Assembly (NCBI RefSeq): GCF_040436345.1 | Contig: NC_133230.1 | Coordinates: 28,481,551-28,545,550, forward strand | Length of the DNA: 64,000 nucleotides | Reading direction: 5' to 3' | From: Pagrus major | Taxonomy: Eukaryota > Chordata > Actinopteri > Spariformes > Sparidae | Translations under genes and position numbers: made by a program | Notes under the pieces: model-generated | What the model was told of the DNA's origin: nothing | Seen by the model: only the letters and a program-made list of their open reading frames with translations | The model's database searches: none | Shown here: positions 13,001 to 26,900 of the stretch, one piece after another | How the letters are laid out: each line of letters starts with the position of its first letter | Position numbering within the stretch: the stretch's first letter is position 1

Positions 13001-13800
13001 TCAATCCTGTGTACAAACAGGTCTCAATACTTTACTTCAATACTACAGTATTTATAGGCTGTGTTTACTATTACTTACCTGTCTACCACAGTCGTATATC
13101 ATCTCATTTATTTTAATTTCTTTGATATTACATTATATTCCTTTATTTCAGCTGCCACACTTAATGATTTTTCCTTAGATTAAAATGTGTCATACATATC
13201 TGTGAGAGCACTTTGGGAGGGAGCCTGAGAGCTAACAATTTCATTGCTTCACATTTATTGTTGTGCTAAAGAAGTTGAACTAGAGTGGAATACCTTTTTT
13301 TGTCAGGCTGTTTTGTCAGACTGTTGCCACTTCAATTTAATGCTGCGGTGTGGTTTCTGTTCGCCCTGTAACGTCTTTGGAGCGGGGTGTGAGCTGAACG
13401 GGAGGGGTTGTGTCTGGGTGGGTGGGGAACCAACTCCAAAATAAAGATCACGTGTTGGCTCCAGTGTTTTTTTCCCCTGCTGCGAAACAGCGCCTCCTAG
13501 TGGAGCAGAGCAGTATGGCAAAAATAACAGCACTCAGGACCAAACCATTCACCTGACAATGAGGCGATGCATTCACAGCTTACCAAGACTCCAGTGCAAA
13601 TGTCACTAAACATTTATGTGTTTGAATAAGTACAATCGTAATTCTACCAAATACAAATAAGGACACATTTCCCGTCACAGGCATTGTTTTAATATTTCTG
13701 AGGATTGTTTTGTTCCCCGTGCATTGAACAGCAGTGGTGCGGTCCAATAGTATTGAAGGCAAAGCTTTAAAAACGTTTGTTTTCACCGAGAGGAAGAAGT
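10076..13800. other. intergenic upstream of fbxo33
   Basis: No supported gene. A 149-codon open frame at 10,126-10,575 has coding-like Pro/Ala text but no recognised domain. Two similar segments lie about 140 bp apart (AAAAAGGTACATATGAGCTC near 10,798 and AAAAAGGTACGTATGAGCTT near 10,938). A polypyrimidine tract of C and T runs from about 11,743 to 11,772. A somewhat CpG-richer patch lies at 12,180-12,620, which might be a noncoding regulatory element but has no identified motif. Confidence 0.55.
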
Positions 13801-13901
13801 GTCGCTGATACTCGCCGCTTGCCGCGCTGGGCTTTTAAAAACGGTTGTGACATTTAATTTGTATCTGCTCGGCTTTCTGACAGCAGCCTTCTTAGCTCGC
13901 C

Positions 13902-16900
13902 ATGGCTCTGTGCGGGGGTGTCGGAGCCATGGCTTTGCCCAGCGAGCTTATCGTTCACATATTCTCCTTTCTGTCCGACCGAGACAAGCTCCGGGCCTCG
14001 GCCGTGTGTTCACGATGGAGGGAGTGTCTCTTCTACCCTGCGCTGTGGACCGAGCTCAAACTGCGGATAGGTGGTGGGTGTAACGGCGGCGGCTCCAGCT
14101 CGGAGGAGACCCCGAGGCTGGAGTTTCTCATGCGGAAGTTCGGTTCCTTCGTGCGTGAGCTGCAGCTTGAACTGGCACCGGTGGAAGGCTACCTGAGTCC
14201 TCTGAACAGCGACCCGTCGTCCACCAGGATGGACCAGCCTCCCGGTCCCGATAATGACCCGCAGCTCTCCGAGCGATGGAGAGACGCCATGGCCACCTAT
14301 TTGGACCAGGTGCTGTGTGTGTTCTCCAGCATCCGCAACAACAGGTAGGGTTAACGTGCAAATTGTCTAAAATGCCTTTGTGAATGTTTGTTTGTATTCA
14401 ATTGTAAACAGTAATTCGCATGACAGCCGCTCATTTGTTTGTAATGTCATGGTGTCTGATGCGTCGCAGTAAGCTAGCAGCTAGCTAGCTTAGTTAGCTA
14501 TAAACAAACCCTGACATTAGGTGTTACGTAAGCGGGTCATGTCTTTGCAGTGGAGTTAGTAGCTAACGTTATCATCATACCTCCGAAGATGCTGGTAATA
14601 AAGCAGCATTTAGCTACTTCTTTTCACACATACACACGTCAAAAGACGGTGTGTGTGATGTATGCTTCAGGGTTAATGCCAAGTCAAACGCTCGTCTGCG
14701 TTTCTTTTGTTGCCAGTTCTATTTTCTATGTTACATTGGGGTCTTCATACCAATAGATACAATGCAGCACTGGTGGTGGCTAGAGAAGGCTTTGTTGGCT
14801 GCGACTTGCTGATATCAGCACTGACACACACACATATGCAGTGTATGTGTATATACATTTAGCTGTGGTGTTTCGTTGCACACTGGAGGATATATTCACT
14901 TATGTGTTGTATACATGGAATCTAGCCACTTGGCTCTTTTCTGCTATGGAAGTAACTACTATGTGTGAAACTTTAAATGTTAAGATCCCTGAATGTAGTG
15001 CAGAGCTCCTGTCTGTCATACCTTCTCCCACATTCTCTATTATTCTCCACGGCCATTTGTAGTATTGAACCAGCACCCCATCCAAAGCTGTGCAGTGCAT
15101 GTCTTAGTTCTGCTGAGGGGGCTGAAACCTTTTTCTGTTGTGTGGCTTCTTCTCATTGAGCAGCTTTCAACATTTTCTGTTCAAAAGCCCACCGACAAAA
15201 AGCTACATCAAGGTGTCAGCATACACGCTGAATTTGCTCAGCTTTTTAATGTGGTTTTAGTGGAGAATATTGGAAGTTATAGACAACTCAGAATCTGGAA
15301 ATGAACAAAGGTTGCGGTGGTTGGAGCATGACTTGTATGGCTTCCTGTCAGTACAAAACAGTACATTAATTCTTCGTGTACCAAAGTTGTCAGGAAGATA
15401 GGTGTTTGGTACACGCTCTGTAGACATGTTGTAATATTATGAAACCAAGATTCAAATCCAGTCTGCGCAGGCTGCAGGCCCTGCTCAGTTCCTTATTACC
15501 AGACTGCCAAAACTAAACCAGCAATAAAAAGTTCACTGGAAGGTTTAGGATTTTTTGCAGTATGTCATGATAAAATGTGCCAGTCTCTGCTAATGATGTT
15601 ATCTGATATTTCATTGCTTTTCACTATTTTTTTTGCCAATTCTCACCTGTTGACCACTGATAACAAACACCAGCTGCCATATCTAATGTTTGCTCCCATG
15701 TTATCAGGTGACAGAAAGTCAGTTTTTCATTAAGCTAACTTTGTTCCAAATCCACCGGTATCGGTACATGTTTAAAGTAATGAGAATAGATAACTAATTG
15801 TTCTCTAATTAGCAGGTTAAGTAGCTCCACATGAGACTGCTGGTGGTTTGCTGCAGAGGCATTTTGAAGCTTAGCGCTCAGCTGATTTACAGGAAATGGG
15901 CTGCATGAAACATAATGTGCACTGTACCCAGTAGGTAGGCCCACGTCATGTGGCTGCATGTCGCACGTGTGGTTGATAATCTTTTCCCACAACCTACAGT
16001 GGTGATTTTCAACATCATCATCCAAACAGATGTAGAAAGCTTGTTGTAACTGGGTGCATTGTGACATCTGTATTTGCCTTGACTGCTTTTAAAAGCATGA
16101 ACTTTTGGCATGTAGTCTGCTGCTTGATTGTTGCCAGCTACCAGATGGGTACAAGGATATGAAACAGTGCAGCAATAAAGGGGAGCCATCATTCTGTCAT
16201 AATAGGAGGCCCAAAATAACACGGCCAGGGCTAGATTGCATAAAAGGCTACAGTTTGTTTATATATATATATATATATTTATTTAACCAGGTAAAAGCCT
16301 CATTGAGATTAACATCTCTTTTTCAAGAGTGATTCGTATTGTATGGTGAGTTACTCTGTGATTCCCACCCCTAAACTGCGATTGAGGCTTAGCTGTCTGT
16401 CAAGTCAGTCTGTTCAGCATGCTCACAAAAATATGGGGTCTTATACTTTTCTTTATGAAACAGATGTCTCAATAATTACTATTACCTCACACTTTTCACC
16501 CCGACACTCACTAGTGTTTATTTGCTGTTGTTGTTATTTACTCAGGTTTGAATGAAAATTGACCACAAGAGGAAACCAACCCATCTGTTTTTTAATGTAA
16601 AATTGAACATATTACTTAAATGGATAAAACACACATATCTTTGTGTTTTGACAGTTGCCTGTCGGTCAGTTCAAAAGAGAGCATTTAGCTCCAAAAACAT
16701 CTTCAGTGTTGCTAAGAGGACTTGTTACTTAGCATAGATTAATCTTGTATTGAATATCTTTTGTTTCTTCTCTGTACTTAAAACATTTTCTCTCTCCTTC
16801 TCTAGAAATCTGCAGAAGCTGAGTCTGTATGGAGACACCTGTATTCTCCAGCAGGAGGGACTGTTGGACAGCTCCAACCTACACCAAATCCACCAGGGAG

Positions 16901-19900
16901 ACAAAAAGATCAATGAGTAAGCCCGAGCACAGCAACATCAGTCATTTTCTGTCCACTGTCAGAAATGGTTAGATTCAGCATTTGTTTCTGTCCAGAGAGT
17001 GGTTCTTGGATTGCAAATAGAATTTGCTTTATATAAGACTGCAACATGGCGTTATATTGGGATGAGTAATCGCAGAGCATGAATGGACAAGATAGTATTT
17101 GTTGTGATTTTGATATTCTGTGAATGTTTGCGTGGGAGTGTTATTTACAAAATGGCACTGTTGGCACCCTTACTTGGAATTGAAAAGATTGTGTGTCTTT
17201 GGTGTTTCAGAATGATAATAATTTACAAAATTGGTAGATGTTCTTAAGACAGTTTGGCACAAGGCAGCTCCAGCATCACCACACTGCATCATGACGACCT
17301 GTCCACATAAGACCCTTGCTGTGTGTGAGCAGCTTTCTGTCAACAAACTGTTGCTTTAATGTAACTCTAAGTGCTGAGGAGCAGTAGGCTCTCTGTGGAT
17401 CAGTCTCTGGAGAGGGATTGTTTAGAGACTGAGGATTCTAAATGATGATATATCTTATACCCTAATGGAACATTTTTAGAAACTGTGGTCAAATCTGAAG
17501 TTCTCCTCATGCCAGCGCTTCAAATTCTGATCAAATATAAGTTGATGTCAGATATCAGGGTTATCTCAGCATGGGCTTGGGGACATTATACTTTGTTAAG
17601 TCTAATGTTAGTTTACTGATGTTGCACTGTGTATACTGTATATACATGTGTGTGTCAGGATATTCAATTATGGGATCTATTTCAACGCACACAGCCAATT
17701 GATTGTCCAGAACAGTGTATGGATTATTACTAGTCGTGACGGCTTGTCCTTTTGATATCGCAGCCCTTCACATTCATAGCAACCAGTGTGGGTTTGCTTT
17801 GCAACTTGGTGGTAGTGATGTGGGTGGCATTACATGAGAATGTGATGTCAATGCACACCTTCTTCTTCATGTCCTTCTTTGTAGGACAGGTCTGAGGATT
17901 TGACACAATCTAGCTTTTTCAGACTGCTTTAATGAAACTCAGACAGGCCCAATAAAGAAGACCCTGTACGTCGAGTAAATGTTTATATTGAATTATCTAA
18001 AGTCCACAACAGAGTTTAATAAAGTGAAAAATATATCATTAAAAAAATTAAGTTTTCTCAGCGCAGTGTTTTCGTATTGTTTATCTTTCTCTTTGCACGA
18101 ATGTGTATCCTGATCTTGATTCTGTTCTCTCCTCGCTCAAAAGGTTTTTTGCTTTAGATTAACATAAACAGCTCTCATGGTGTCTTATGTTTAACATGCA
18201 GGAAGCTGTAGTCCTTTTGGTAAAGTGAATTGAAGCTAATTCTCCTCATCCCTCTCTTCATTACCCTTCCTCTGTGCTCTCTACAGAATCCAGCAGTTGT
18301 TCATGGAGTTGCTGTCTAACAGCAGGCAGCTGAGGTGGTTGTCTTGTAGCTTCATGCTGGGTCTGGTAACTCCCTGCTCCTTAGCCTGCTTGTCGAATCC
18401 TTCAGCTGAGACCCTACAGCACCTCAGTTTACTGGACCACCAGCTGGGTATGTGTGGGAAGGATCTGTTTGTAACTGTGTATGCAATTAAATTGTATTAT
18501 GTCAGTTTAAATCCATAACACCTCTCCTGAATTTTCCTCAGGTCCCCTCATCTCTCCATCAGAGCTGGATCGTCTATCTAATCTTCACTCTCTGGCTCTT
18601 GATTTCTCTGATTTGACATCTGAGCTTTGTGGTCTGCTGGCATCTCCACGGCGAACTCCACTGCATCGCCTCTCCCTGCTGCTCAACGGCGCTGCCCTGG
18701 AGTTCAAACCATTAGAAGGAACAGCTACAGAGGACGATTGGAAGGCACTGGTAATGCAACAACCCTCTTATACCCCTTTTAGGTATATGCTCGCTAATTT
18801 TGGTGTAAAAATGGCTTTAGTTTCTCAGTCAAATAATTCCACGCCAGCCATTTGCTCCATTTGATGACTACATGTAAACGTTGGTTGAAATGCCCTATGC
18901 CATTGAAACAACAGTTACATAGCCACTTTTTGGTCTCGGACCGCCGCCTCCAGCTTTGAGTTAGTTTAAATCTCCATATGTTACTCAGTCAAGTTTTCAT
19001 GATCCTCCTCAGGTTCGTGTGAGTGCCAACCTGCGAGTGTACATCATGGCCCTGGAGGTGGACAGCTCAGAGCTCCTCAGGGTCCTAAAGCCGAGCCTTC
19101 CTCTGGAGCGCCTCCACCTCGACAGTTACAATACACTGGTGTCCGACGCCACATTGGAGCTCATCTCTCAGCAGTACAACAAAACGCTGACTCACTTCCT
19201 GCTCCTGAGGGATGACCCCGACTTCCCTGACCTCAGCGTCAATCGGAACGAAGACCCATTGGTCCTCTTGGCATGGAGATGTACTCAGCTGGCTGTACTG
19301 GTGATACATGGTGAGTTCAGCTTGTTAATGCAGGGGTACACCGTAAGGTGACTTTACTTTTATTGTGGTCTGTTGGGCCAACTTTATTATGACACACACA
19401 AGTGGTTGAAGTAGTTAAACAGTTTATAAATTGGTTCAGGCTTGGTTGGAGTGATCTGCTTTAGACTTGACTATTAGTTGGAAGCTACAAAAAGAGAAAC
19501 GAGATACGAGGTAGATTTATTTGCAAAGGATTTGCCTTCGAGTCCTGTTACATCTATTTGGAGTGTTGAGGATGAATTCAAGAGTCTCACGGCCTGAGGA
19601 ATGAAGCTGCTTCATAGTCTGGTGGTATGGCAGTGGATATCTGTATCTTTTACCAAATGGCAGCAGGGTGAACAGAACAGGGGGGGTGTTCAAGTACTGA
19701 CTGTTAATCTAATACGAGATAGCTTCAAGTCACATGTTATCACTACTACACATTACCTCTAGATCTGTTGTTGAAACCTGATTTCAATTATGACATTCAA
19801 ATGTGCTTTTCAAAAGTGTTTGAAAATTTGAACTTTCCATGATTGATGTCAGCTAATTTTCAGTGGCCCTATTAATTGTACTTGTGGTAACTCAGGATAA

Positions 19901-20987
19901 TGGCGCCTACAGAAGTTCTTTTTCAAAGCCAGGTGAACCACTAAACATTTAATCAACATTAATTGATTCATCAGTTGAATCAATCATTTTATGTTTTGTT
20001 TCTGGCCACCTCACATTTAAGTTTTCCCTCAGCTCTCTTTTGCTCTCCACCAACTCCTGAGAAAAATACTTAGCTCATTAGCTGCTAAATGCTGTGTTCA
20101 CAAGTCAGTCTCCAACTTTGTCTGTCTGAAGTCGGGTGCCATGTGAGAAGTTTACAGTGGGTTTAGTTTTGCTGAAAACCACTTTCTGCTTTGTGCTGAT
20201 TAGAGCGGTGAGATTGAACCAATTAGTAAAGTTTCTGGCAGCAAAAACAAACAAAACGATGATCTGAAAGAAGCCAATGGTCTTTGTAGCACTGCGGGTA
20301 ACTGCAGCGGGTTTAATTTGTGACGTGAAGCAGTTTTCTGTGTGGGGAGCAAAATCTCAAACATGTGACAACAGCATGTTTTTACTGCAAACCACTCAGT
20401 CTAGACATTGCATTGTTAATATTTCTGTTTTGTCAGTGCGTTTAGCAACTGCCACTTGTCCTCCAGTGTCTTTGTCTAGAATAAGGTCAGGTTGGTTCAT
20501 CCAGGCATCTATGTGAGGAACGTATGAATGGGGAAACAAAAGAAAAGTACAGTAAATTGGCAACCACGTTTTTTCTTTTTCTCATAATATCATCATATAT
20601 TATGCCATCGTTTGTATCCAGTGGTATTTTGAGTGTATAGCATTTTCAGTATTTATCTTTAATTGTATTAATTAATTGATAGATTAGTCCAACCTCCCTG
20701 AACATCTCTCTCTCTCTGTAGGTTACACTGTATGGTCCCATAACTTGGTGGCCATCTCTCGGCTGCGTGGCTCCAGTCTTCGTGTCCTGACCGTCTCCGA
20801 GGAGAGCATCGACTTCGATCCGGACCAGTCGGTGTGCATGGAGGGCGACCCGGTTCACAACCTGGTCAAGGAGGTGTCACTGGGCCTCGGCCGCGTCTGG
20901 CACCCCTGCCTGGATTCCAGCCTGGTTTTGTCTGAACCCACCCAGCACTTCCACCGCGAGCTGCACGCCTTCAGCATGGGCATGTAG
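13902..20987 (+). CDS. fbxo33: F-box only protein 33, 6 exons, 495 aa
   Basis: Substrate-recognition subunit of an SCF (Skp1-Cul1-F-box) E3 ubiquitin ligase; the mammalian orthologue has been linked to YB-1 ubiquitination. Coding exons: 13,902-14,344; 16,806-16,916; 18,287-18,447; 18,542-18,750; 19,013-19,310; 20,722-20,987. All have GT-AG junctions and phases that sum to 496 codons including the stop. The F-box is near the N-terminus (about residues 12-52: ALPSELIVHIFSFLSDRDKL, then CSRWRECLFYPALW). Later segments read SNSRQLRWLSC, PLERLHLDSYNTLVSD, NRNEDPLVLLAWRCTQLAVL and RLRGSSLRVLTVSEESIDFD, which match remembered human FBXO33 closely. The start was chosen because MALCG then LPSELIV matches the mammalian protein; Met10 (13,929) is an alternative. 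Exon 1 lies in a GC-rich, CpG-rich stretch typical of a TATA-less promoter. Exon edges are inferred, not transcript-supported. Confidence 0.95.
14345..16805 (+). other. fbxo33 intron 1
   Basis: Begins GTAGGG and ends TCTAG. It contains AGCTAGCTAGCTTAG-type simple text near 14,475, a (TA)n run at about 16,260-16,278, and directly after it a segment TTTATTTAACCAGGTAAAAG that I recognise as a dispersed fish repeat (about 16,275-16,330). No exon-like open frame with splice signals was seen. Confidence 0.7.
16917..18286 (+). other. fbxo33 intron 2
   Basis: Intron of about 1.4 kb between the exon ending …KKIN(E) and the exon starting IQQLFMELL. Boundaries are GTAAGC and CTACAG. Nothing else recognised inside. 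Confidence 0.7.
19311..20721 (+). other. fbxo33 intron 5 with two repeat fragments
   Basis: Boundaries are GTGAGT and CTGTAG. At about 19,590-19,685 the text GCCTGAGGAATGAAGCTGCT followed by AAATGGCAGCAGGGTGAACA resembles a fish dispersed repeat. At about 20,040-20,275 lies a copy of the family also present at 55.1 kb (shared blocks TTAGCTGCTAAATGCT and TTGCTGAAAAC). Confidence 0.65.
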
Positions 20988-23900
20988 GCAGGGATGGCCA
21001 ATCCAACACATCCAATCACAGCTTAAAGTGCATCAAGACCAGGCCAGACCAACCAAGTCCAAGTCAACTCAGACCTCTGTACCAGGCCTAAAGCAGACCT
21101 AAGTGAGAAATCTCAACTGGATCTTTAAAACAATCTATGAATTACATTATGTGAACTTATGTGAGCTGATTGTTTTAATTTTACTTTTATTTTTGCGTTT
21201 CTTTCACAGGGATTTTAGCACACGTCAAGTCCTACCATTTTCTAAACGATTTAGTTTTCCAGCTTTGCCTTTTGTTTATCTAGTAAGCCAGTAACTTGGA
21301 CAGACAAATTAAATCTTTTGATGTTTTAAATCCATTTTCCAACTAAGACTACCCAATTAAAATTGGATATCCTATTTTTTTCTGATAAATACTTGATATT
21401 CATTTGACGGCATACCAATCTGTGTACTCTGACCACAGACTAGACTTGAGTTATGACCATTTTAATTAGTTTGCTGAATCTGGTCATTCTGCTGCTCTCA
21501 GTGCGCTCTGGTCTGGCATGGCCCAGTCTGGTCTGGTCTTGATCAACAAGTATTCAGAGCTCGATGTCTCTCCTCACCATAATAACCTCCAGAGCCTCTG
21601 TATGATGTAACTATGATTTGTTTATTCTTTTTTGTTTCTTTTTTTATTTGACCGCTTTTGATCTCTCCCTGCTCTGTGTATAACCTTGTTTTTTCCTGTG
21701 TGGTGGTTCCCTTGCCTGTATAGGCTTTGTGTGTATTTAAATACAGATATATTATTATCCTGCTCACCGCTAGAACAGGACAGGCAGGCGGGTTGAGTGA
21801 TGGACCGGTGGGATTTAGGGGGGGAATGTGTGTTCCAACAAAAGCTTCTAGCTTTAGTTGTGAAAGTTTTTTTTTTTTTTTTTTTGAAATCTTTGCTCTG
21901 TGTCGGTCTGTCTGTCTGCTCCACTCTGACAAAAGTTGGAGTTTGTGAACAAACCGATCAATCACTTCCTTGGTAACACAACCTTAGCTGCTTCTACTGT
22001 TGTTCTGAAAGAGCACCTTGTGCACTTGTCCACTTGTTTAAGAGCCTTGCCAGCAGAGTGGGCGTGTCCACTGTAATGTGGCAGGTGCTCATCAGTTTTA
22101 ATGTTGTTTTCAGCAACAGCCATGTCAGTGCTATGACTCAGATTTATGTCCATTGTAAAGTGAGTGGCATTCCAAAGCAGAATGGTTTTATTAAGGATTT
22201 TGAGCACCTTACTGATGGTGTTACGGAGAATATTGTTACATGCTTGCAGCCGACACACTTCCCACCCTGCTCACCTGTCGACTTTTTAAGAAACCTCACT
22301 AGTCGATGACATAGGGAGCCTCGTCTTCCGACCGACATTCAGAGCCAAACTATAAGATTCAGCCCGTCACAGTACGACTCACCCCAACTCTGTTTTGTTT
22401 TGATCTGTAGTGAGCTGGTTGTAAATCTTTGCAACTTTATTCTATATTCACGGTGAATATAGCTGCCTTTGCTCTCCTCTAGAGGTCAAGACTTTCAGAC
22501 TTGTATCACTATTCCAGAGCCCTTTTGTAGGAAAATGTCAAGTCCTTAAGTCAAAGAAAAGAACAGAGTGTGCATCATCATATGAAGGGCTCTGAGATTT
22601 TAAAATCTTGAAATAGTTGTGCATTATTCTAACGAGAAAAAGGGTTTTCATTCCATAATGCCATATATAGAAATCTCTGTGACTACTTCACAGTTCATGG
22701 TGAGGACATGCTAAAACAACACCAGTGTTCTGTAGGCACAGCTTCCGAAGGTTTCGCGGTCACGCCAGCTGTTTTGTAGGCAGGAACTATTTTTTTGTCA
22801 TTGGTGGATTTCTTGTTATGGAGTAAAACTTTTCACGCTAAAGACCAGGGAAAAGAAAAGTGTGTACTGAATGTAACTTAACTCTCATTCTGTCATTCTC
22901 TTGGCCAGTCGGGTTTTTGTTATTATTGAAGGCTAACTGTATAGCTATCATTTCCACAGAAATTTGGCAGATGCACAGCTTGCCACAAACAGCCACAGCT
23001 GCTGCCTAAATGAGTTCGGACATTGTAGGTCCCACTGACGGCCAAGGCTGGTTATTTTTCCAAGAAGTGGCACCTACAGCACAACAAGGTTTTGGGTCGT
23101 GTGGCGTATTTCTGTGGTGAAGATTTTCTCTGTCAGTCTCAGGTAGGCTCTTTACATCACTTTGACCAGGACAGTGGTCGAGTAGGGTGTGTGAAACAAT
23201 CAGTAAGTGTGAGATATTGTCTTTTTTTTATTTCCTCTTGAGTCACAGTTGCCTTGGAAACAGCCCCTTGTTTTCTGGATACAGTTGTTGTTGTTATTAA
23301 TGATGTTGTTTATCTTGCCATCTGATAAACCCTGGCTCCACCATGGTTAGGGGTGTCAGCAAACCTAATCATACATTTGTTTTCAAAGATTTAGGTTGAT
23401 AAAGACTAAAGGATGGCAAAACCAATCTGCTCATTGCACATGTTTAATATCTGCAGTAGATGATGTGGGGGACGGAGAGTGGCCGTGGAAGAAAATCCAT
23501 GCTGTCATAGAGGACCTGCTGGGCCCAATTAATGTCTGAACTGAATGTAGTTGTAACAACTTCTGTCTGGCACAGTGGATCTGTCTAGCTGGCTTCCATT
23601 AACTAGGGGGAAGGCATTACTTTGATTGAATCATAGTCGCCTTTTCATAGTCTCTTTGAAAATTTACCGACATAATGCCTTTGCCCTAATAAATGAAATA
23701 TGTTGTTGAGGCTCTGTGGAGGTACAAGCACGCCATGTTCAGGGCTCGAGCCAGACCAAATATCTTGTGCTCCACAAAAACTAAGTTGTGAGTATGACCT
23801 GGACCAGGTATGGTTCCATCTGGTGCTCCAGTGTTGTGGCTGCTGTGGTACACTCGGGTCTTATTAAGGCATTTCCTGAGCTGAGTTGGGATTTTACAAG

Positions 23901-26900
23901 TAAAATCAAAGTTAGGTTGAGCCTAACTTCCATAGGCAAATACTGTCAACTGGCCATTGTTTGGAAAGTTACCCTCCCAGATGGCTTCAGCTCAGTTACT
24001 GTTGTGCACACCATGGCACTTTAAAGGTCGGGGCACAGACGTTGCAGACTGTGAAGGTCCATATCAAGGTCTGTAGTTTACAAGGTCGACCTGCAATTTT
24101 CCCCCTCAGACTGATATGGAACCAGAGTTATACAATGTGCCAGCACTTTGCTTCGTTCTGAATGAATTGGTCCATGAGTTGGTGGGCCTGCGGTTACCAA
24201 ATGTCTGCTTATCTGTTAAGGGACCTTGATGGTTTAGCCATGATAATCGCTCTAGTCCTTGGTCCATATCTCAGGATAAATGCACTCTGGTACCAAGAGT
24301 TTCTTTTAAAGGCTGCCTGTGGCTGTACACTCACACACTTGGAGGGCATCGTAATACCAACGTAACACATTCAGACCAAAATATGTTGGTTTTTATCTTA
24401 TCTTCCTCCTCCCCCTGCACTTTTTCCTGCCATTTTGTTTTTTAGAGCACAACTTTGCTCCTTTATGTGAGATTTAACATGTTATTAGTGTGTATTGTGT
24501 GTAGACATCACCTGATCAGGAGGGGGAAATCACAGTGATCTACAGTAGAATGTAATTTCAAACTAGATAATCTGAGCTGAGCAAATGGATCTTTACAAAC
24601 AACCGATTTTAAACAGCTGATTTTACTAAATCCGCCCTCACCAACCATGTGTGCTTCCTCCTCCGTTTCCTGTCTGCTCAACTCCCCTCATGATATTGGC
24701 TGCACACTGGAATCAGATCGCAGTGTTTGGGGGCCCTCATGTTTCTACCCAGAATAAGAGGGGTTTCCCTGAGTGATGGTTAGCTAGAGCAGAATTACAT
24801 TTTCCTTTAACTATAATATTCCCATTTGGAAAATGTCTACTGTTCTAATCATGAAAAAAGTTGTGATCATATAAATATTTTAGGAAAATTTAGGCCACAA
24901 ATCTGGATGGTGAAGATGATGTAGACAATAAGCACAAGAGCAGAAAGGCATCTTAATTATTGCTGCGGTTAGTTTTTGTTTCTTTACCAAAACACACCAA
25001 TATTTTAGTGACGATGGCGTGGAAATAGCTCTGTGTTGTTCTGGCCAGGAGAGAAAGAGGTGAGACAAAGTTCTGCCAGTGGGGCGATGCTGACAGGCAC
25101 ATTACTTTACATTCAAATAGTCACAGTATAGCATAGCATTTTGAGAACTACTATCGGTGGGGAGATGACTTATCCCTGATCTCTTTGTGTCATCACCTAT
25201 AGCTAAATATTGAGCCATCTTGTGCCTGAAAGCTTCTGGAGTCTGCTTTTCAAACCTCTGCTCTCCCCAATTTATTATTAGCAGTGTGTTTGTTTGTCAT
25301 GTTGTTAGTTCACCCTTTAGGGAGGCAATATTAGAAGCTACAGTAGTTAATGTTTCAGCACGCATGTGTTTTAATTTTTCTTGGAGCGTGCCTGTATTTC
25401 TTTTCTTTTTTTGCGCAAGTTTTCATGTAAGCATTCAAAAGTATCTAGTAGAAACATGTGAATAAGATGGTATGAATGTGTGTGCGTGAACAAGTTGTCA
25501 GCAGTGCAGCCATCATGTGTTTTCTGCATGCATTTGTGTACGTGTGTGTATTTAAGGGGGGGGCTCATGTTCAGCAGTGTAGTCTTATCACTTCTGCTGC
25601 AGCAGGAAACAGGAACAGAAGTCATTCGTTCTCAGGGTACAATCGGAGGGAAAGTTACAATAGCTCAGGCCTCTAGCTCACTCATACGAGTAACAGGAGT
25701 CACTGGATCTGTTCTCCTCCCTCGATGTGTTTTAAGCTGCCAAAGACCACAGTGGAACAAACTAAAACCCAGACACAAGTCTATCTGAAGTGCCCATGTA
25801 CGCACACACTGGCAGGAGGCCGGTCCAGTATTCTTCTCTACTCTACACCTCCTTCTAGTGCTTTCCATCATGACATTTCTTTTGTCCTGACTCGTAGTGG
25901 TTCCACTCCACTCTTAGGTTCTCACACTGACGACTACCATTTTGTTTTTGTGTGTCTGAACTCTGCCCTTGTTTTACTGTGGACCAGACTGTGCTGGATG
26001 AGGCAAAATGTCATCTGTGTTGTTGTGTGGTTGCTGTCAAAAGAGACCAAAGCAAACCTGTACGCAAAGGTTGGTCAAATGTTGTGTTAGAGGCTGAACC
26101 CTATGTTCAAAATGTAGGCATAGTTATGTCCCTATATACATCATATGTCACTTAATAAGGGTAAGCAGCATTGGTGCACAGCTTGTACAATGTGGCCAAA
26201 TTCCTGCATGTTACAGAGGCATCACAGAGCAAAGCAAGGCCTGTCACTCCAGTGCAGTGTCCTTCTATAGTGTGACAAAGTTGGACCATGTTGTTCATCA
26301 CCATATTCCTCCCTCTCTGTTTTTCCCATCACCTGTTTCACTGTGAGGAGTGAGTGAATGTAAAACTAAAGGCGAGGAGGACGAGGAGGTTCGGTTCAAT
26401 ATCAGAACACGCCGGGGCTGAACACTCCCTCAGACGCTTCCACAAGCTACTTTCTGACAGTTCGTAGCCTCCCAGCTGGGACAAAGGCCAGTGTGCCCGT
26501 GGCCAAGGTCAAATTCAATGTGGAAGTGTTCAGCCCCCGGCTTTTGGAACTGTAAAGTGATCCGCTGCTAGAGATCTGCTCAGAACAGGACATTCCAAAC
26601 GGGGGTTGCTCAGGCAGTCTGACTAGCAAACAGATACTACACGGCTAGTGTCTGCATTGAAATTAGACTCTATATAAATATGCTATATTTTTTTTACTTT
26701 GAATGAGTTGATATGTTTTGGAAGAGATCAGGGATGCAGCTTGTGTTGACTAGTCACACCAGATTACCAGCTGGTCTGAGCAGAGCGGAGGTGTGATACC
26801 TGTTTATTTAGAAGTGGCTGTTTAAAGTGTGTCACCCTTTCTAAGGTCGACCGTGTTTCTAACGTGTGTTACTGCAACACCAAGCTTTGCTTTCACTCGA

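Noticed and set aside
14460-14500. AGCTAGCTAGC palindromic text as a regulatory site
   Set aside because: Short simple-sequence motif that recurs (for example near 53,485) and is common in fish introns.
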